A DNA stretch of 64,000 nt. Source: Panopea generosa (lineage: Eukaryota > Mollusca > Bivalvia > Adapedonta > Hiatellidae). The stretch is taken from positions 49,912,412 to 49,976,411 of the forward strand of contig CM055909.1 of assembly GCA_029582155.1 (NCBI GenBank). The letters are read 5' to 3'. The stretch's first letter is position 1. The number at the start of each line of letters is the position of its first letter. The notes under the pieces are model-generated. The model was not told where the DNA came from and searched no databases. It saw only the letters and a program-made list of their open reading frames with translations. Shown piece after piece: positions 23,088-35,270 of the stretch. The translations under genes were made by a program, and so were the position numbers.

Positions 23088-26000
23088 CTGCATATATATG
23101 GAGTTGTACAATGTTTATATATATGGAGTTTTATTGCGTATATATGGAATTACTGCATATATATGAGGTTTCATATCGTAGATGTGGAGTTGGACCGCGT
23201 ATATACGGAGTTGTACCGCGTATATAAGGAGTTGGATCATGTATATTTGGAGTTGCACTGTGCATATGGAGTTACACTGCGAATATATTGAGTTGCACCG
23301 CGTATATGTGGAATTGCACTGCTTTTATGTGGTATTCCACCGCGTATATGTGGAGTGGCACCGCATATATGTGGAGTTTCACCGCGTATATGTATAGTTT
23401 CAATGCGTATATATGGTGTTATAACACAATAATATAAAGTTGCACCCCGTACATATGGAGTTGCACCGCGTATATATGGAGTTGCACATCGTATATATGG
23501 AGTTGCACCACATACATATGGAGTTGCACTGCATACATATGGGGTTGCATTGCGTATATATAGAGTTTCACTGTGTATATATGGTGTTGTAACACATATA
23601 CATGGAGTTGCACTGGGTAAATATGGAGTTGGGCCGCGTATATATGGAGTTGTAACACGTATATATGATGTTGCACCTCGTACATATGGAGTTGCACCGC
23701 ATACATAGGGGTTGTACCGCGTATATATAGAATTGTATTGCGTATTTATGAATTTGTATTGCTTATATGTGGAGTTGCACTGTGTAAATGTAGAGTTGTA
23801 CTGCGAATATATGGAGATGTACTGAGTATATGTGATGTTGAACTGCGTATATGTGGTGTTGTTCTGCGTTTACATGGAGCTGCACCGCGTATATATGGAG
23901 TTGATCCACGTATATATGGAGTTGTACTGCGTATATGAGGAGTTGGACCACGTATATATGGAGTCGCACCGCGTATATATGGAGTTGCACCATGTATATA
24001 TGATGTTGCACCATGGATTGTGGAGTTGGACCACGTATATGCGAAGTTGCACCACGTATATATGGAGTAACACTGCGTATATATGATGTTGCAACGCATA
24101 GATGTGGAGTTGGACCGCATATATGTGGAGTTGTACCGCGTATATAAGGAGTCGGACCGCGTATATATGGAGTTGCACCATGTATATATGATGTTGCACC
24201 ATGGATTGTGGAGTTGGACCGCGTATATGCGAAGTTGCACCACGTATATATGGAGTTACACTGCGTATATATGATGTTGCAACGCATAGATGTGGAGTTA
24301 GACCGCATATATGTGGAGTTGTACCGCGTATATAAGGAGTCGGACTGCGTATATATGGAGTTTCACCGGGTATATATGATGTTGCACCATATAGATGTGG
24401 AGTTGCACCGCATATATATGGTATTGTACTGCGTATATATGGAGTTGAACCGCTCATATATGATGTTGCACTGCGTAAATGTGGAGTTGGACCGCGCATA
24501 TATGGAGTTGTACCGCATATATAAGTAGTTGGACTGTGTATATATATGGAGTTGCACTGTGTATATGGAGTAACACTGCAAATATATGGTATTACACTGC
24601 ATAAATGTGGAGTTGCACCGCATATACGTGGAGTTGCACCGCATGTATGTGGAGTTGCACTGCGTAAATATGGTGTTAAAACGCGTATACATGGAGTTGC
24701 ACCCTATACATATGGAGTTGCACCACGTACATATGGAGTTGCACATCGTATACATGGAGTTGCACCACATACATATGGGGTTGAACTGCGTATATGTGGA
24801 GTTTCACCGTGTATACATGGTGTTGTAACGCATATACATGGAGTTGCACCACGTATATATGAAGTTGCACAACGTTTATATGAAGTTGTACCACATATAA
24901 AAAGAATTGGACTGCGTGTATATGGAGTTGCACCATGTAGATGTGGAGTTGCACCTCGTACATATGGAGTTGAACCGCGTACATAAGGAGTTGTACCACG
25001 TATATATAGAGTTGTACTGCGTATATATTAAGTTGTACTGTTTATATGTGGAGTTGCACTTTGTAAATGTGGAGTTTTACTGCGAATATATGGAGTTGCA
25101 CTGCATATATGTGGAGTTGCACCACGTATATGTGGTGTTGTACAGCATATTTATGCAGATGCACCGCGCATATGTGGAGTTGCATCGCGTATATACAGAG
25201 TTGCACTGCGAATATGTGGTGTTGTAATGCATATACATTGAGTTGCACTGCATATATATGCAGTTGCACCGCGTATATATTGAGTTGGAATGCATACATA
25301 TTGTGTTGTACCGGGTATATAAGGAGTTGGACTAAATATATATGGAGTTGCACCACGTATATATGGAGTTGCACTGCATATATATGGTGTTGCACCGCGT
25401 AGTAGTGGAGTTGTACTGCGTTTATAAGGAGTTGGACTGTGTATATATGGAGTTGCACCGCGTATATATGGAGTTGCACAGCATATATATGGAGTTGCAC
25501 CGCAGACATATGGGGTTGTAACACATATATATGGAGTTGCACCGCGTATATATGGGGTTGCACCGCAAACATATGGAGTTGCACTGCGTACATATGGAGT
25601 TGCACCGTAGACATATGGGGTTGTACTGCATATATATGGAATTGCACCACGTATATATGGAGTTGCACCGCGTATATATGATGTTGCACCACGTAGGTGT
25701 GGAGTTGCACCACGAATATGTGGAGTTGCACTGCGTATATATGTAGTTTCACCACGTATATATGGTGTTATAACAAGTATATATGGAGTTGCACCCTGTA
25801 CATATGGAGTATATGGAGTTGCACTGCATATATATGGAGTTGCACTGCATATATATGGAGTTGCACAGCGTATATATGGAGTTGCACCGCGTATATATGG
25901 AGTTGCACCATGTATATATGGAGTTGCACCGCGTATATATGGAGTTGCACCGCGTATATATCGAGTTGCACCGCACATATATGGAGTTGTACCGCGTATA

Positions 26001-26234
26001 TATGGAGTTGCTCTGCGTATATATGGAGTTGCACTGTGTGTATATATGGAGCCTATATATGGAGTTGCACCATGTATATATGGAGTTGCACCGCGTATAT
26101 ATCGAGTTGCACCGCATATATATATGGAGTTGCACCGCATATATATGGAGTTGCACCGCGTATATATGGAGTTACACTGCAAATATATGGAGTTGCACTG
26201 TGTGTATATATGGAGCCTATATATGGAGTTGTAC
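23088..26234 (+). repeat. 21-base minisatellite, ~150 copies, open in many frames
   Basis: The unit is GGAGTTGCACCGCGTATATA plus T. Because 21 is divisible by three, and few variants create stops, long open frames exist on both strands reading MELHRVY, GVAPRIY or WSCTAYI (plus) and YAVQLHI, IRGATPY or CNSIYTR (minus), up to 343 codons. They lack splice sites, conserved frame preference or any recognised domain, so I do not call a gene. The 3' part (25430-26200) is the most homogeneous and probably the youngest. Confidence 0.95.
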
Positions 26235-26646
26235 GTTTTACGCGAACTCTTGACGAAATCGTTTGATGTATGTGTATTTTAGCCAATCACAATTAAACAG
26301 TTGTCGACTGGATTTCCAAAATGGTAATTATTTTTCACTTTGGAACGGTCTAACACAATCTCAAAGTATTGCAGGCGAGCAACTCTTCGTTTGTTCTAAG
26401 GGATTAATGTATATATTTAGACATTGTACAGATGTATGTTTTTCAAAAGTTTTCTATTTTTATTGTTTTCAATATGAAGATTGAACATTTGATATTTAAA
26501 TATTCTTTTTGTTGAGTACGATTCTTTCTTTCTCTTCAGACAATAAGGTCAAACTCCGAATTATGCGTTTACTCACCTTTGGCATACCTCAATATTAACT
26601 GAATGAAAGTTATATGTTATAAAAATAGTAGTTGCGTTTTACTGTA
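26235..26646. other. Spacer, no gene recognised
   Basis: AT-rich sequence between the 21-base array and the inverted-repeat transposon; nothing recognised. Confidence 0.4.
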
Positions 26647-26740
26647 ATAAAGTACGGTGTCCCGTTAGGGCCATCGTGCTATCGCTTTGTCAACAAGCAC
26701 ACGCAATGCCACGATAGCACGATGACACGATGGTGATGAC

Positions 26741-26808
26741 GCGATGACACGATGACACGATGGTGATGGTAGCATCGCTCCATCACCATCGTGTCATCGT
26801 GTCATCGC
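26741..26808. repeat. Perfect 29-base hairpin inside the left terminal repeat
   Basis: Arm 26741-26769 (starting GCGATGACACGATGACACGA) is the exact reverse complement of 26780-26808, with a 10-base loop. Outside this the flanks continue to pair imperfectly. Confidence 0.95.
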
Positions 26809-27419
26809 GTCATCGTCATCGTGCTATCGTGTCATCACCATCGTGTCATCGTACCATCACCATCGTGCTATCGTACTATCGTGCCATCACCATCGTGTCA
26901 TCGTGCTATCGTAGCATCGCCTTCCTGTATTTAAGTGGGGTTCTTATAATAGTATCGGAAGGTATAGTTATGTGTTTATATTTAAGTATGTACATGTTAG
27001 TCATTCAACTCGTTTTGTGTTTATGTGTTTAAATATGCATATTACTGCAACTTTGTTCTTTGATGGGAAACTGTGTATAATCTTATTCTCCTCCTCCTCC
27101 TCCTTTTACTTCTTATTCTACTTCTTCTTCTTCTATAACTAGAAATGGAAAATCAAGAGGAACGCTTACTCGTGTACTTTATTTTAACACGACAATGAAT
27201 ATATAATAAAATAATTAATGTATTTAAATGAATTCCAAAGTTTTAGTCTAGTTGTCTAGACGGTATTAGGTTCGGCATGATACTCATGTGTGCCAGCACT
27301 GAACAGTTGTTGAAAACGACAATAAACACCCAACAATACAATACAATGTACATTCAGTCATGTGTCACTTGAACAATGAACTTGTTCACTTTTCTCTTAC
27401 CATTTGATTGTTGAGTTGA

Positions 27420-27610
27420 GTGTTTAGCGTAATTGTTATGCTATCGAGAGCTAGCAGACGATCAGAGTGTCGTGGGTTTGATCCCCCGCCACGGTTATGT
27501 GTGAGACGGACACTATATTCGTATATGCTTAGTACTGTTACTACCCAAGAATACACCGAACGTGATTTATAATAATAACTTGTGTCACATCAATGTGAAA
27601 TAAATACATT
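27420..27610 (+). mobile_element. SINE family B, copy 2
   Basis: Head with GTCGTGGGTTTGATCCCCCG as B box region and body CATATGCTTAGTACTG as in the copy at 22022-22215, ending in AATAAATACATTTAAA. Nested in the 2.8-kb inverted-repeat element. Confidence 0.7.
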
Positions 27611-27689
27611 TAAAGTAAGTGTTAATAGACAATCAGTTAAACTCATTTGTGCAACTAACTGATATCTTTCCAGTTTTACATGGTACAGG

Positions 27690-27815
27690 AAATAATTAAT
27701 TGGGACAACTTGTCTTTTGATGGGACGAGTTGTCTTTAAATAGGGGACAAGTTGTCTCGAAACTTGGGACGAGTTGTCTCAAAATGTGGGACGAGTTGTC
27801 TTTGGGGCGACTTAT
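27690..27815 (+). repeat. GGGACGAGTTGTCT tandem repeat
   Basis: Five or six copies of a ~25-30-base unit with the core GGGACGAGTTGTCT and A/T-rich linkers. Confidence 0.8.
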
Positions 27816-27884
27816 CCATAACACTTTTGAAACAGTGGTAAGAGACGAATTGACAATGAGACTGACATTTTTTTAATAGTCATC

Positions 27885-28010
27885 ACGGAGAATGTGTTGT
27901 ATGTTACTGGCGGGTATTCAAACTCATGACCCCTGGATTGACAGTTAGACACGTAACCAACTGATTGAACAGGGCCCGTCTTTACCATGCATGGCCAATC
28001 CACTTTGAAC
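27885..28010 (-). mobile_element. tRNA-like SINE head, likely family D
   Basis: On the minus strand a head reads GTTGGTTACGTGTCTAACTG followed by the B-box-like GAGTTTGAATACCCGCC. No full body is attached. Confidence 0.4.
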
Positions 28011-28059
28011 AGTGCTCACTAATTCCTAATTGGGTGTTTAACTACCAAAAATAATTTTT

Positions 28060-28250
28060 AATCAACACTCGACTTTCTTGCTCAATACTCAGTTTTCTTA
28101 CTAGACACTCGTCTTTCTCACTCGACACTGAACTTTTTCACTCGACACTCGACATTCTTACTCGACATTAAACTTTCTTTCTCGACACTCGAATTCTTAC
28201 TCGACACTCGACTTTCTAACTCGACATTCAACTTTCTTTTAAGACACTCA
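28060..28250 (+). repeat. CTCGACACTCGACTTTCTTA tandem repeat
   Basis: About seven copies of a ~26-base unit, decaying at both ends. Confidence 0.8.
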
Positions 28251-28259
28251 AAACTCTAC

Positions 28260-28450
28260 CAAAGGTGACATATCGCCCAGCCATAGTCTCTGTGATGATT
28301 GACTGATATACGGCATTGCGCCTTATTGTCATTTGTGTTACATCGCTGATTGAACTGAAAAAGTCATCAGTTACTTGCAGAGATAGGCGTGCTCGAGTAC
28401 TGGTTTGCCTCATAGGATCCCAGGAAAAAGTGTTTAGGTAAACCGGTCGC
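28260..28450 (+). mobile_element. SINE family D, headless copy
   Basis: It shares TGATGATTGACTGATATACG, ATCAGTTACTTGCAGAGATA, GTGCTCGAGTACTGG and CCCAGGAAAAAGTGTTTAGG with the copy at 60783-61060. Confidence 0.6.
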
Positions 28451-28459
28451 CTGAAGGAA

Positions 28460-28596
28460 CGAACAAACGAACGAACGAACGAACGGACGGACGGACGGAC
28501 GGACGGACGGACGGACGGACGGACGGACGGACGGACGGACGGACGATGGAACTAACGAACGAATGAACACATAAACAAACCAAAAAACAAACAAAA

Positions 28597-28642
<46 letters not shown>

Positions 28643-28681
28643 GGACGGACGGACGGACGGACGGACGGACGGACGGGCGGG

Positions 28682-28721
<40 letters not shown>

Positions 28722-28728
28722 CGGACAG
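28460..28728. repeat. Compound microsatellite (GAAC)n-(GGAC)n-(CAGA)n-(GGAC)n-(GGCA)n
   Basis: Tetranucleotide runs that mutate stepwise into one another. Open frames here read PSVRPSVR or PACLPACL and are not genes. Confidence 0.95.
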
Positions 28729-29499
28729 ACCACTACGCATCGGTATTATACACCAACTATTTTATCATTTAAGATTTTGTCTGTTGTTTACCGGATCGAC
28801 ATCAACTTTTTTGTGAATCTGTCGAAAGGACTATAATCATAATATGTACCTTCTCAATAATTTACCATTCACGTAATAACATATTTGAACGCATAAATAA
28901 CTCACATTTAGTGATTATAATATAAAAAGAAAACATATGACTGTGTATCTTATATGAATTTCCCTTTTCAGCAGCATTTGTGTCTCAGGGTTATGTATAA
29001 CCTGACACAAGATAACCCCGAATATTTGAATGCATGATGTGTTCCATTATTATTATTTTTCGCATGTCTTACAGGAAGGCGATGCTACGATAGCACGATG
29101 ACACGATGGTGATGACACGACAGTACGATAGCACGATGGTGATGGTACGATGACACGATGGTGATGGCACGATGACGATGACGCGATGACACGATGGTGA
29201 TGGTACGATGACACGATGGTGATGACACGATGGCACGATGACGATGACGCGATGTAATATCGCATCATCGTCATCGTGTCATCGTAGCATCGCTCCATCA
29301 CCATCGTGTCATCGTATCATCGCGTCATCGTCATCGTGGTATCGTGTCATCACCATCGTGTCATCGTACTATCACCATCGTGTTATCGTACTATCGTGTC
29401 ATCACCATCGTGTCATCGTGCTATCGTGGCATCGCGCATGCTTGTTGACAAAGCGATAGCACGATGGCCCTAACGGAACACCGTAATAAAGCGTTCAGA

Positions 29500-30270
29500 G
29501 ACCAAAACCAAAAGATGAGGATGGCATCCATAATTTTTGTCAACGCGGTCTAGTTCGGATAAGACATCAACGCTTACCTTTTGTGCTGTATCGAATCACC
29601 TGTAGTAATTTGGATAAAATACATTTTATCAATCTAGAAGCAGGCCTGGGCTTAACGCTTTTGTTTTGTAACTAGATACATTATTGTTCATAATCATTGG
29701 ATTTTCTACAGACTAAACCTCACGGCAAATAAATCGAGTATTTTTCTCCTTTTGCTTGTTAATCTACTTTGGCTATCCCTTTTATCAGCCGATAATAGTC
29801 TACAGAACGGACCCAGGTCTCCCGATTGGGTCCGTTAAATAGCACTACATTTGAGCACGTTGATTGGTCAGTTGCTTAAGGGAAACTTTTAATGACGTCA
29901 TAGTTTAGAACGCGTTCAAATACTATTTATTGTGGGACAGGTATACAGTCCACTGCTTTGTTCATTGGGGGTTAACGGACCTGGTTCAGGAGATATCAAG
30001 TACTACCGTGGGCCGAGAAGCAGGACTTTCAGATTCTTTATTTTAATCAGGTACAATATTATTCATAATTACTGTATTCTCAAAGGACCAACTGTTATGA
30101 CCTTTCTCTCGGTTTACACTTGAGCTGTATGTGTCTTCCATATATGTTTTATCACAAGTTACCATAGCATAGATATGCTTTCATATATTTTAGATCTGAT
30201 ACAGTCATATCAGAAGGTTTGTTTGTTTTGAAAAATCACGAATCCAACTTTGCAACGATTGGGCTCTTTG
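29500..30270. other. Spacer downstream of the C4-like gene
   Basis: No gene recognised. GGACCCAGGTCTCCCGATTG near 29811 and GTTAACGGACCTGGTTC near 29970 are inverted relatives and may bound a ~180-base inverted-repeat element. The 3' untranslated region of the C4-like gene presumably lies at the right edge; no canonical AATAAA was seen. Confidence 0.4.
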
Positions 30271-30467
30271 TCACTGTGTACATAGAGCACACACTAATTC
30301 CTGTCCCTGTGCTAGGGGCAGTTTCAATGACCCACTTCTTACTTCAGTTAAATAAAGAAGACTTCCGCTACCATTCTTGTTCCCGCCATTAATTCGTTCA
30401 AGTTCCTGGTCCACACATATGAGTTCTTTTGCGTGATGATGATCTGACTCACTGCCCATCAGATAAC
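30271..30467 (-). CDS. Short-chain collagen C4-like type II membrane protein, exon 6 (C terminus)
   Basis: After the acceptor TTATACCCTACAG the exon starts in phase 1 and encodes GYLMGSESDHHHAKELICVD, then NGG and SGSLLYL, then SGSLKLPLAQGQELVCALCT and a final Q before TGA (30271-30273). The order GYLM ... hCVD ... NGG ... LhYh ... CxxLxCPP-like ... VCxxC is the C-terminal signature of molluscan and cnidarian proteins annotated as short-chain collagen C4-like, although here the usual cysteine of the GSLxCP block is leucine. The exon joins 33961-34080 in phase. Confidence 0.85.
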
Positions 30468-30689
30468 CTGTAGGGTATAATAAAACTGATTGTTGACACG
30501 TTTGTACTCATTTGCCCAATCCCAATAATAAGCTGAACAATTTAGTAAGTGCCTTGTGGTGCCACCGACGTACTATACATGCTGCCGACAACAATCAAAT
30601 TCAGTTACATTTGGTGGGGTTTACGTGTGAGACGAATTATGACAAACGGAATATCGATGTGTACCATTTGGTGAGTCTTGCATTTTGAT

Positions 30690-30860
30690 CATCAATGAAA
30701 TAGTGGAGCCATTTCGAGAAAAGCACCAAACTTGGCACAAACAAAGAACAATGTTAGTTGATTATTTTAACACCGAGACCCACTTTCAAAATGGCAGAAA
30801 ATCCAAGATGGTCGCCAAAATGGCCGCCTTATTTGACAAAATTCATATTTGTCATTATAT
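30690..30860 (+). mobile_element. Interspersed repeat fragment with AAAATCCAAGATGGTCGCCA
   Basis: The phrase AATCCAAGATGGTCGCCAAA is characteristic of dispersed non-coding repeats in marine invertebrates. The 62-codon open frame through it is therefore not called. It lies in the last intron of the C4-like gene. Confidence 0.35.
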
Positions 30861-30869
30861 TTACAGTAG

Positions 30870-31300
30870 TTAATGATATTTGATAGCTATTTATGCCTTA
30901 TGTTATCAAAAAATATGTTTATTTGTTGATTTTAATGCTTTTATTGCGAAAGAATATTTTAAAATATAAAAATATGCAAAATATAGACTTAAAATCTTAA
31001 AAAATAGCAACAATTTCTATAATTTTAATATTCTATTATAATTTTGCCCAATTTTTTCATAAATATTTTACAAAATACTAGAAACACACTTTATAAACAT
31101 ATGAAAATAAAGTTTCTAATGAATTGAACAAAACCTTGTATTGTTTATGCTAAATACGGTGGGTGGGGTAAATCAATATTAAATGTATATAAATACTGAT
31201 GTGACCTTAAATTTACATTCTTTAGCTTACTTTACCTTGTGAATCTAATGAAATGTATTAACGATTCATATTTGAATTAAAAATAAATAAGATGTAATAA

Positions 31301-31355
<55 letters not shown>

Positions 31356-32850
31356 CGTTAAGGGGTTGATTCTAATTGTTTGATGTCTCAAAACTACCAG
31401 TAACAAGTTTTGGTGTATTCATTATTTTATAAATTTATAATTCAAAAGCATCATTAGTTTCATTATTAACTTTTTAACAGAATGCCCAATAATCATAGTT
31501 GTTTAGTCACACGCCAATATGTTGGAAGGATCAGCTATATATTTAAACATTGACAAATGCGCCTTTCTACCTCAATCTGTTCAGTCTGTTCGTCAGTCAG
31601 TAAACATTACAGGGCGTCTGTAAACCTATTCTATCCTGAACACACTACCTTTATTGCTTGTGACCAGCCTCCAACAAATTCAATAAAACTGACCAGGTAC
31701 ATTCAAAGATACTAGCAGTCAGTACTGTTTGGAAAGCTTCGCATTGGGGTGGCTTCTTTGAGCAATCTTGGCAACTGACTTACAGGTCATGACTGCATTA
31801 GTGCTCTGGTAAGGCAGATACTGTATCAGAGGGCCAGGTCATTCCTCAAGGCCATCCAAATAAAAGTAAACATTTCGGCTATCAGGTGAATGCTTGTGCA
31901 TTTCACATACTTATGTAAAATGATTTTGGATTAAGAAACCAAAATACAGATTTTGGCAGCAGTAAACGTTTTTCTTATTTGCATCACCGCAGAATTTGTA
32001 ACTGATCTGTTACCTTTCAGTTTCGTCAGGTCGCTGTAAGAAGGCAACTTTAGCTTTACAAATGACTCTTGTTAAACTTTTACTTTGGTTCTTTGTTGAC
32101 ATTCATGACATGAATTTGGTGGATGAGATAGCAAACCAGTTTGCACATGGCAAAATTGTAGTGAACAATAAACAGATCATTATTTTCTTGAGAACCAGCA
32201 GACCAAACACATGAATAAAATAAAAAGCTAGTAAATGGGATGGCGGGATGCCGACCTAACTTCTCATATGGATGGCATTGGGGATATGGGGAAAGCAGTT
32301 AATGATTTTAGACGACACTGGAAAACGAATTAAAAATGATAGAGAAAATGAGCAAATGTTCGACAACAGAAACAGGTCAAATATGTTAAATGAAGGCCTG
32401 AAGTAGATGGACTTCTTTGTTACTATGGAAATATGGATAATCCATCTGTAAAACACTCTCATAATTCTCTCAATATATTGCACCATATTGCCCCAATAAA
32501 ACTTCATGTGAGTGTTCACTGCTTTAAAGGGGACTCAAGGGGCCAAGTGTTATACTTCCCTTTTGGTTTCAGACAGACGTATTACCTCCCTTTTATATCT
32601 TATACGGTCATTGCGTTTTAAGACATGCTTTTATCTCAGTAAGCACTATCCATTCAGTAACGAAACTTCATCAACTGGTTCACTAACATAAAAATAACTC
32701 AACTCCATTTTGTATTCTGATTTTAGACATAAGTTACGACCAGTTTTGTATTTTTAGTTTAAAGACATGCTTGTATCTCAATAAACTCTTCCCATATATC
32801 AATAACACGTCTAAAATGTCTTTGTTACCATTAAAGAAACTCTAGGGGAC
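30870..32850. other. AT-rich intron sequence with (CA)n tract
   Basis: Nothing coding recognised. A CA run spans about 31302-31347 followed by TATATATA. Confidence 0.5.
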
Positions 32851-32854
32851 CCAT

Positions 32855-33680
32855 GAAATAACTCTCTGCCCATTCTTATCGCATTTTGTCCGTCCGTGAA
32901 CGTTTTTGTTGTGTGCACTCAAGCACCTGCAGTTTTCATTGGCTCTTAACCAAACTTACATAGTAGTTACATAACGATTTGTCCCGGACAGTTTTTGAAC
33001 TGACAAAATCGGATATATTTATCCGAGTTATTGCCCTTGAAACATCAAAATTGCTATATTTGACATGTGTGCACTCTAAAGTCCACATTTTTCATTTGAT
33101 CCTTTCCAAATTTACACGATAGTTATATAACTACAATATCACGGACAAGCTCTTGAACTGACCAAAAGAAATAAATGAATTCGAAGCTATTTCTCTTGAA
33201 TCATAACAAATGACACTATTTGACCTTGTGTGTACTCTAGCACCCGTATTTTCCATTGGAACTTCATCAAACTTTCCTGGTAGGTATATAATCACAATAT
33301 CAGAGTTATGACCCTAGAAACATCAAATATTGCACTATTTGACCTTATGATACGTATAGTACATTCCAATACATCCATTTTCATTTGATCCTCTCCAAAC
33401 TTACGCAGTAGTTATATAACTAAAGTATCTTGGACAAGTATTTGAACTGGCCAAATCCGATGATTACATTCTTGAAACATAAAATAATATGCCCTGTCTG
33501 ACTTATGTGCACTCTACCACCCATATTTTTCCACTGAATCTTGATAAAACGTATGTAATAGTTATATAACTATAATAACTCGGTCAAGTTATTGAACTGG
33601 CCAAATCGGATAAATAATGTCAGAGTTATGGCCCGTAAAACATATAGAATGCACTGGCACTCTAACACCCGCATTTTTAA
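32855..33680 (+). repeat. Decayed tandem repeat, ~150-base units (about five)
   Basis: Each unit has a block like TTTTCATTTGATCCTCTCCA (or CATTGG variants), AAACTTAC...TAGTTATATAACT, 'GGACAAG..TTGAACTG' and 'GAAACAT'. Non-coding, inside the last intron of the C4-like gene. Confidence 0.65.
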
Positions 33681-33764
33681 TTTGATCCTCACCAAACTTA
33701 TTCATTCATGTACATTTAATATTAATTCATTTTTCGCTCGACTGAGAAGAAAGCTCAGAGCTTA

Positions 33765-33885
33765 CATGAACCGCTGTCGATTCCGCTTCTTGGCTAGACC
33801 AGTTGAGAGGCATCGGGTCGATCTGCGGGATTGAACCCGCAACCTCTGGCGAAAGCGGGCAACACTATATCCACTCAACACTACA
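33765..33885 (-). mobile_element. tRNA-like SINE head
   Basis: On the minus strand TTGAGTGGATATAGTGTTGC resembles an A-box region and GCGGGTTCAATCCCGC a B box. The downstream text (ATGCCTCTCAACTGG on minus) is not shared with the other families here. Confidence 0.5.
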
Positions 33886-33960
33886 GTTTCCTTTGAAATT
33901 GTTGTAGGTGCTGTTTTTATACCTATGCTATAACTCAAATGTAATTGATTAATATATTAC

Positions 33961-34080
33961 CAATATATTCCAGAGTCCAGCCAGTGAAGCATTCGGCACG
34001 GCCGGGAACCATCATGTGAGACAATCGTCCCGAAGACTGACATGCGCAGCAGGGTACATAGTGATCGTAAGTGTCCGTAC
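33961..34080 (-). CDS. Short-chain collagen C4-like type II membrane protein, exon 5
   Basis: The 120-base exon begins after the acceptor GATGCTTATTTAG, is phase 1 at both ends, and ends at donor GTAATA (33955-33960). It encodes GTDTYDHYVPCCACQSSGRL, then SHMMVPGRAECFTGWTLEYI. The pattern hxVPCxxC, a basic-S-x-hMhPG/A block, C-Y/F-x-GW and EY is the second cysteine region of C4-like proteins and is followed, as expected, by GYLM in the next exon. A competing plus-strand reading of the same bases was rejected. Confidence 0.85.
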
Positions 34081-34199
34081 CTAAATAAGCATCGTGGAAT
34101 ATTTAACGAGCATCCGATAATACTTAAAACGATTTGGTGCTTATATTCAAGTGTAAAATATATCTATGCATAACATATGGAGTTTAAGATTAATCATGC

Positions 34200-34950
34200 A
34201 AGCTTAAGTAGTATCCACAGGGGCGGATCCATGAGTTCAGTTTAGAGGGTGGGGGTGGGGGCGTATGTAGGGGCGCAACACAAAACCTGAACGGGATTCC
34301 ATGTTTTTTTTCATTTAATTAGAAATATTGTGAATTTTGGGATATGATGGGAGGAGTTTTTTTTTAAAAGGGTAGACCTGCTACTGATTCAGGGTCTTAG
34401 GAACGAATTTTGATATTGGTGCGGCTAAATACATTACAAAACGTGTATTGTTGTAGACTTTAAAAAGAGCAGCACCAGTGGTGACAGTCCATCAGGAATG
34501 TCAAATGTTATCAGCAAATTTAAGATATTTATAAAACGAGAAAATTTGCGAAATTATTGGTGCGGTATGCAAAATTTTGTAACATAGCTTTGAAATAAGC
34601 TAAAAATGTAGACACACTTGAAAAATGTTTGGTGCGGCATGCCACACAGATTATTGATACGGCAATGCCGCACCATGCCGCATTCTTGTCTATCTCTTCA
34701 TATTTACGAAAGTATTCATAGAAACTCGTTCATTGAACTATATAAAATGCTTATTTTATTGTTTTAGTTTCATAATATTTCACTGCAAGCTTATACGATA
34801 CATTGGCATAATAAACATGAAAAAAGCAAATTTGTTGGGACTAAAAGTTGTGTATATAAAAAAAACTCTACTATAACATAACGGCGAAGTAAAAAAATCA
34901 ACTCAGGTTAAGCATGTTTAAATATACTCCCCTTTCATAGTCAATGGTGT
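34200..34950. other. Intron sequence, no gene recognised
   Basis: Contains GC-skewed GGTGGGGGTGGGGGCG near 34248 and a short repeated GGTGCGGCATGCC/GCATGCCGC-like inverted pair near 34630-34685. Nothing coding. Confidence 0.4.
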
Positions 34951-34952
34951 TT

Positions 34953-35270
34953 TTGGAGTAGAGCGTCCGCCTGGTATGCGGAACTTTATTGGTTCGATCC
35001 CTAGTCGAGTCATACCAAAAACTTAAATTGGTACAAGAAGCTTCATTGCTTGGCGCTCAGCATTTATGATAGTTCTATTTCTGTCCAGCCCGGTGTCAGT
35101 ATACTGTGACTGGGTGGGGTATCATACAATGTGTCCACGGCATGATACTCCACTTAGGTAGCGTTTAGTCACACATAGACATTGTCGCGATATACCTGAA
35201 GTATTACTGAAATAATTGCGGTTTGATGCAGAGGATGCGAGGGGAAAATCAACATCAACACTTCAACAAC
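34953..35270 (+). mobile_element. SINE family C, copy 1
   Basis: The tRNA-like head is GTAGAGCGTCCGCCTGGTAT with the B box TTGGTTCGATCCC. The body has AAGCTTCATTGCTTGGCGCT, CGGTGTCAGTATACTGTGAC and GGGTGGGGTATCATAC, matching 58856-59174 on the opposite strand. Confidence 0.75.

Larger units (their letters stand above)
26653..29485. mobile_element. 2.8-kb inverted-repeat DNA element with 6-base target duplication
   Basis: The ends are inverted copies beginning TACGGTGTCCCGTTAGGGCC (left) and TACGGTGTTCCGTTAGGGCC (right, other strand). Similarity continues through GTCAACAAGC and then minisatellite-like CACGATGACACGATGGTGAT text, giving arms of about 275 bases (left) and 415 bases (right, 29071-29485). 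ATAAAG directly abuts both ends (26647-26652 and 29486-29491) as a target-site duplication. The interior carries other repeats (a SINE, microsatellites) and no transposase, so the element is non-autonomous. Superfamily not assigned; a 6-base duplication is unusual and narrows the choice. Confidence 0.75.

Noticed and set aside
23746-26182. Long repetitive open frames (up to 343 codons) in the 21-base array
   Set aside because: Present on both strands and several frames as a consequence of a stop-poor 21-base unit; no start context, splice borders or domain.
28367-28740. PSVRPSVR / PACLPACL proteins
   Set aside because: Direct translation of tetranucleotide microsatellites.
33973-34072. Plus-strand candidate exon between ATTCCAG and GTAAGT, open in one frame
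   Set aside because: The minus strand of the same bases gives a 120-base phase-1 exon whose VPCCAC, MMVPG, CFTGW and EY motifs fit the C4-like gene and join both neighbours in frame.
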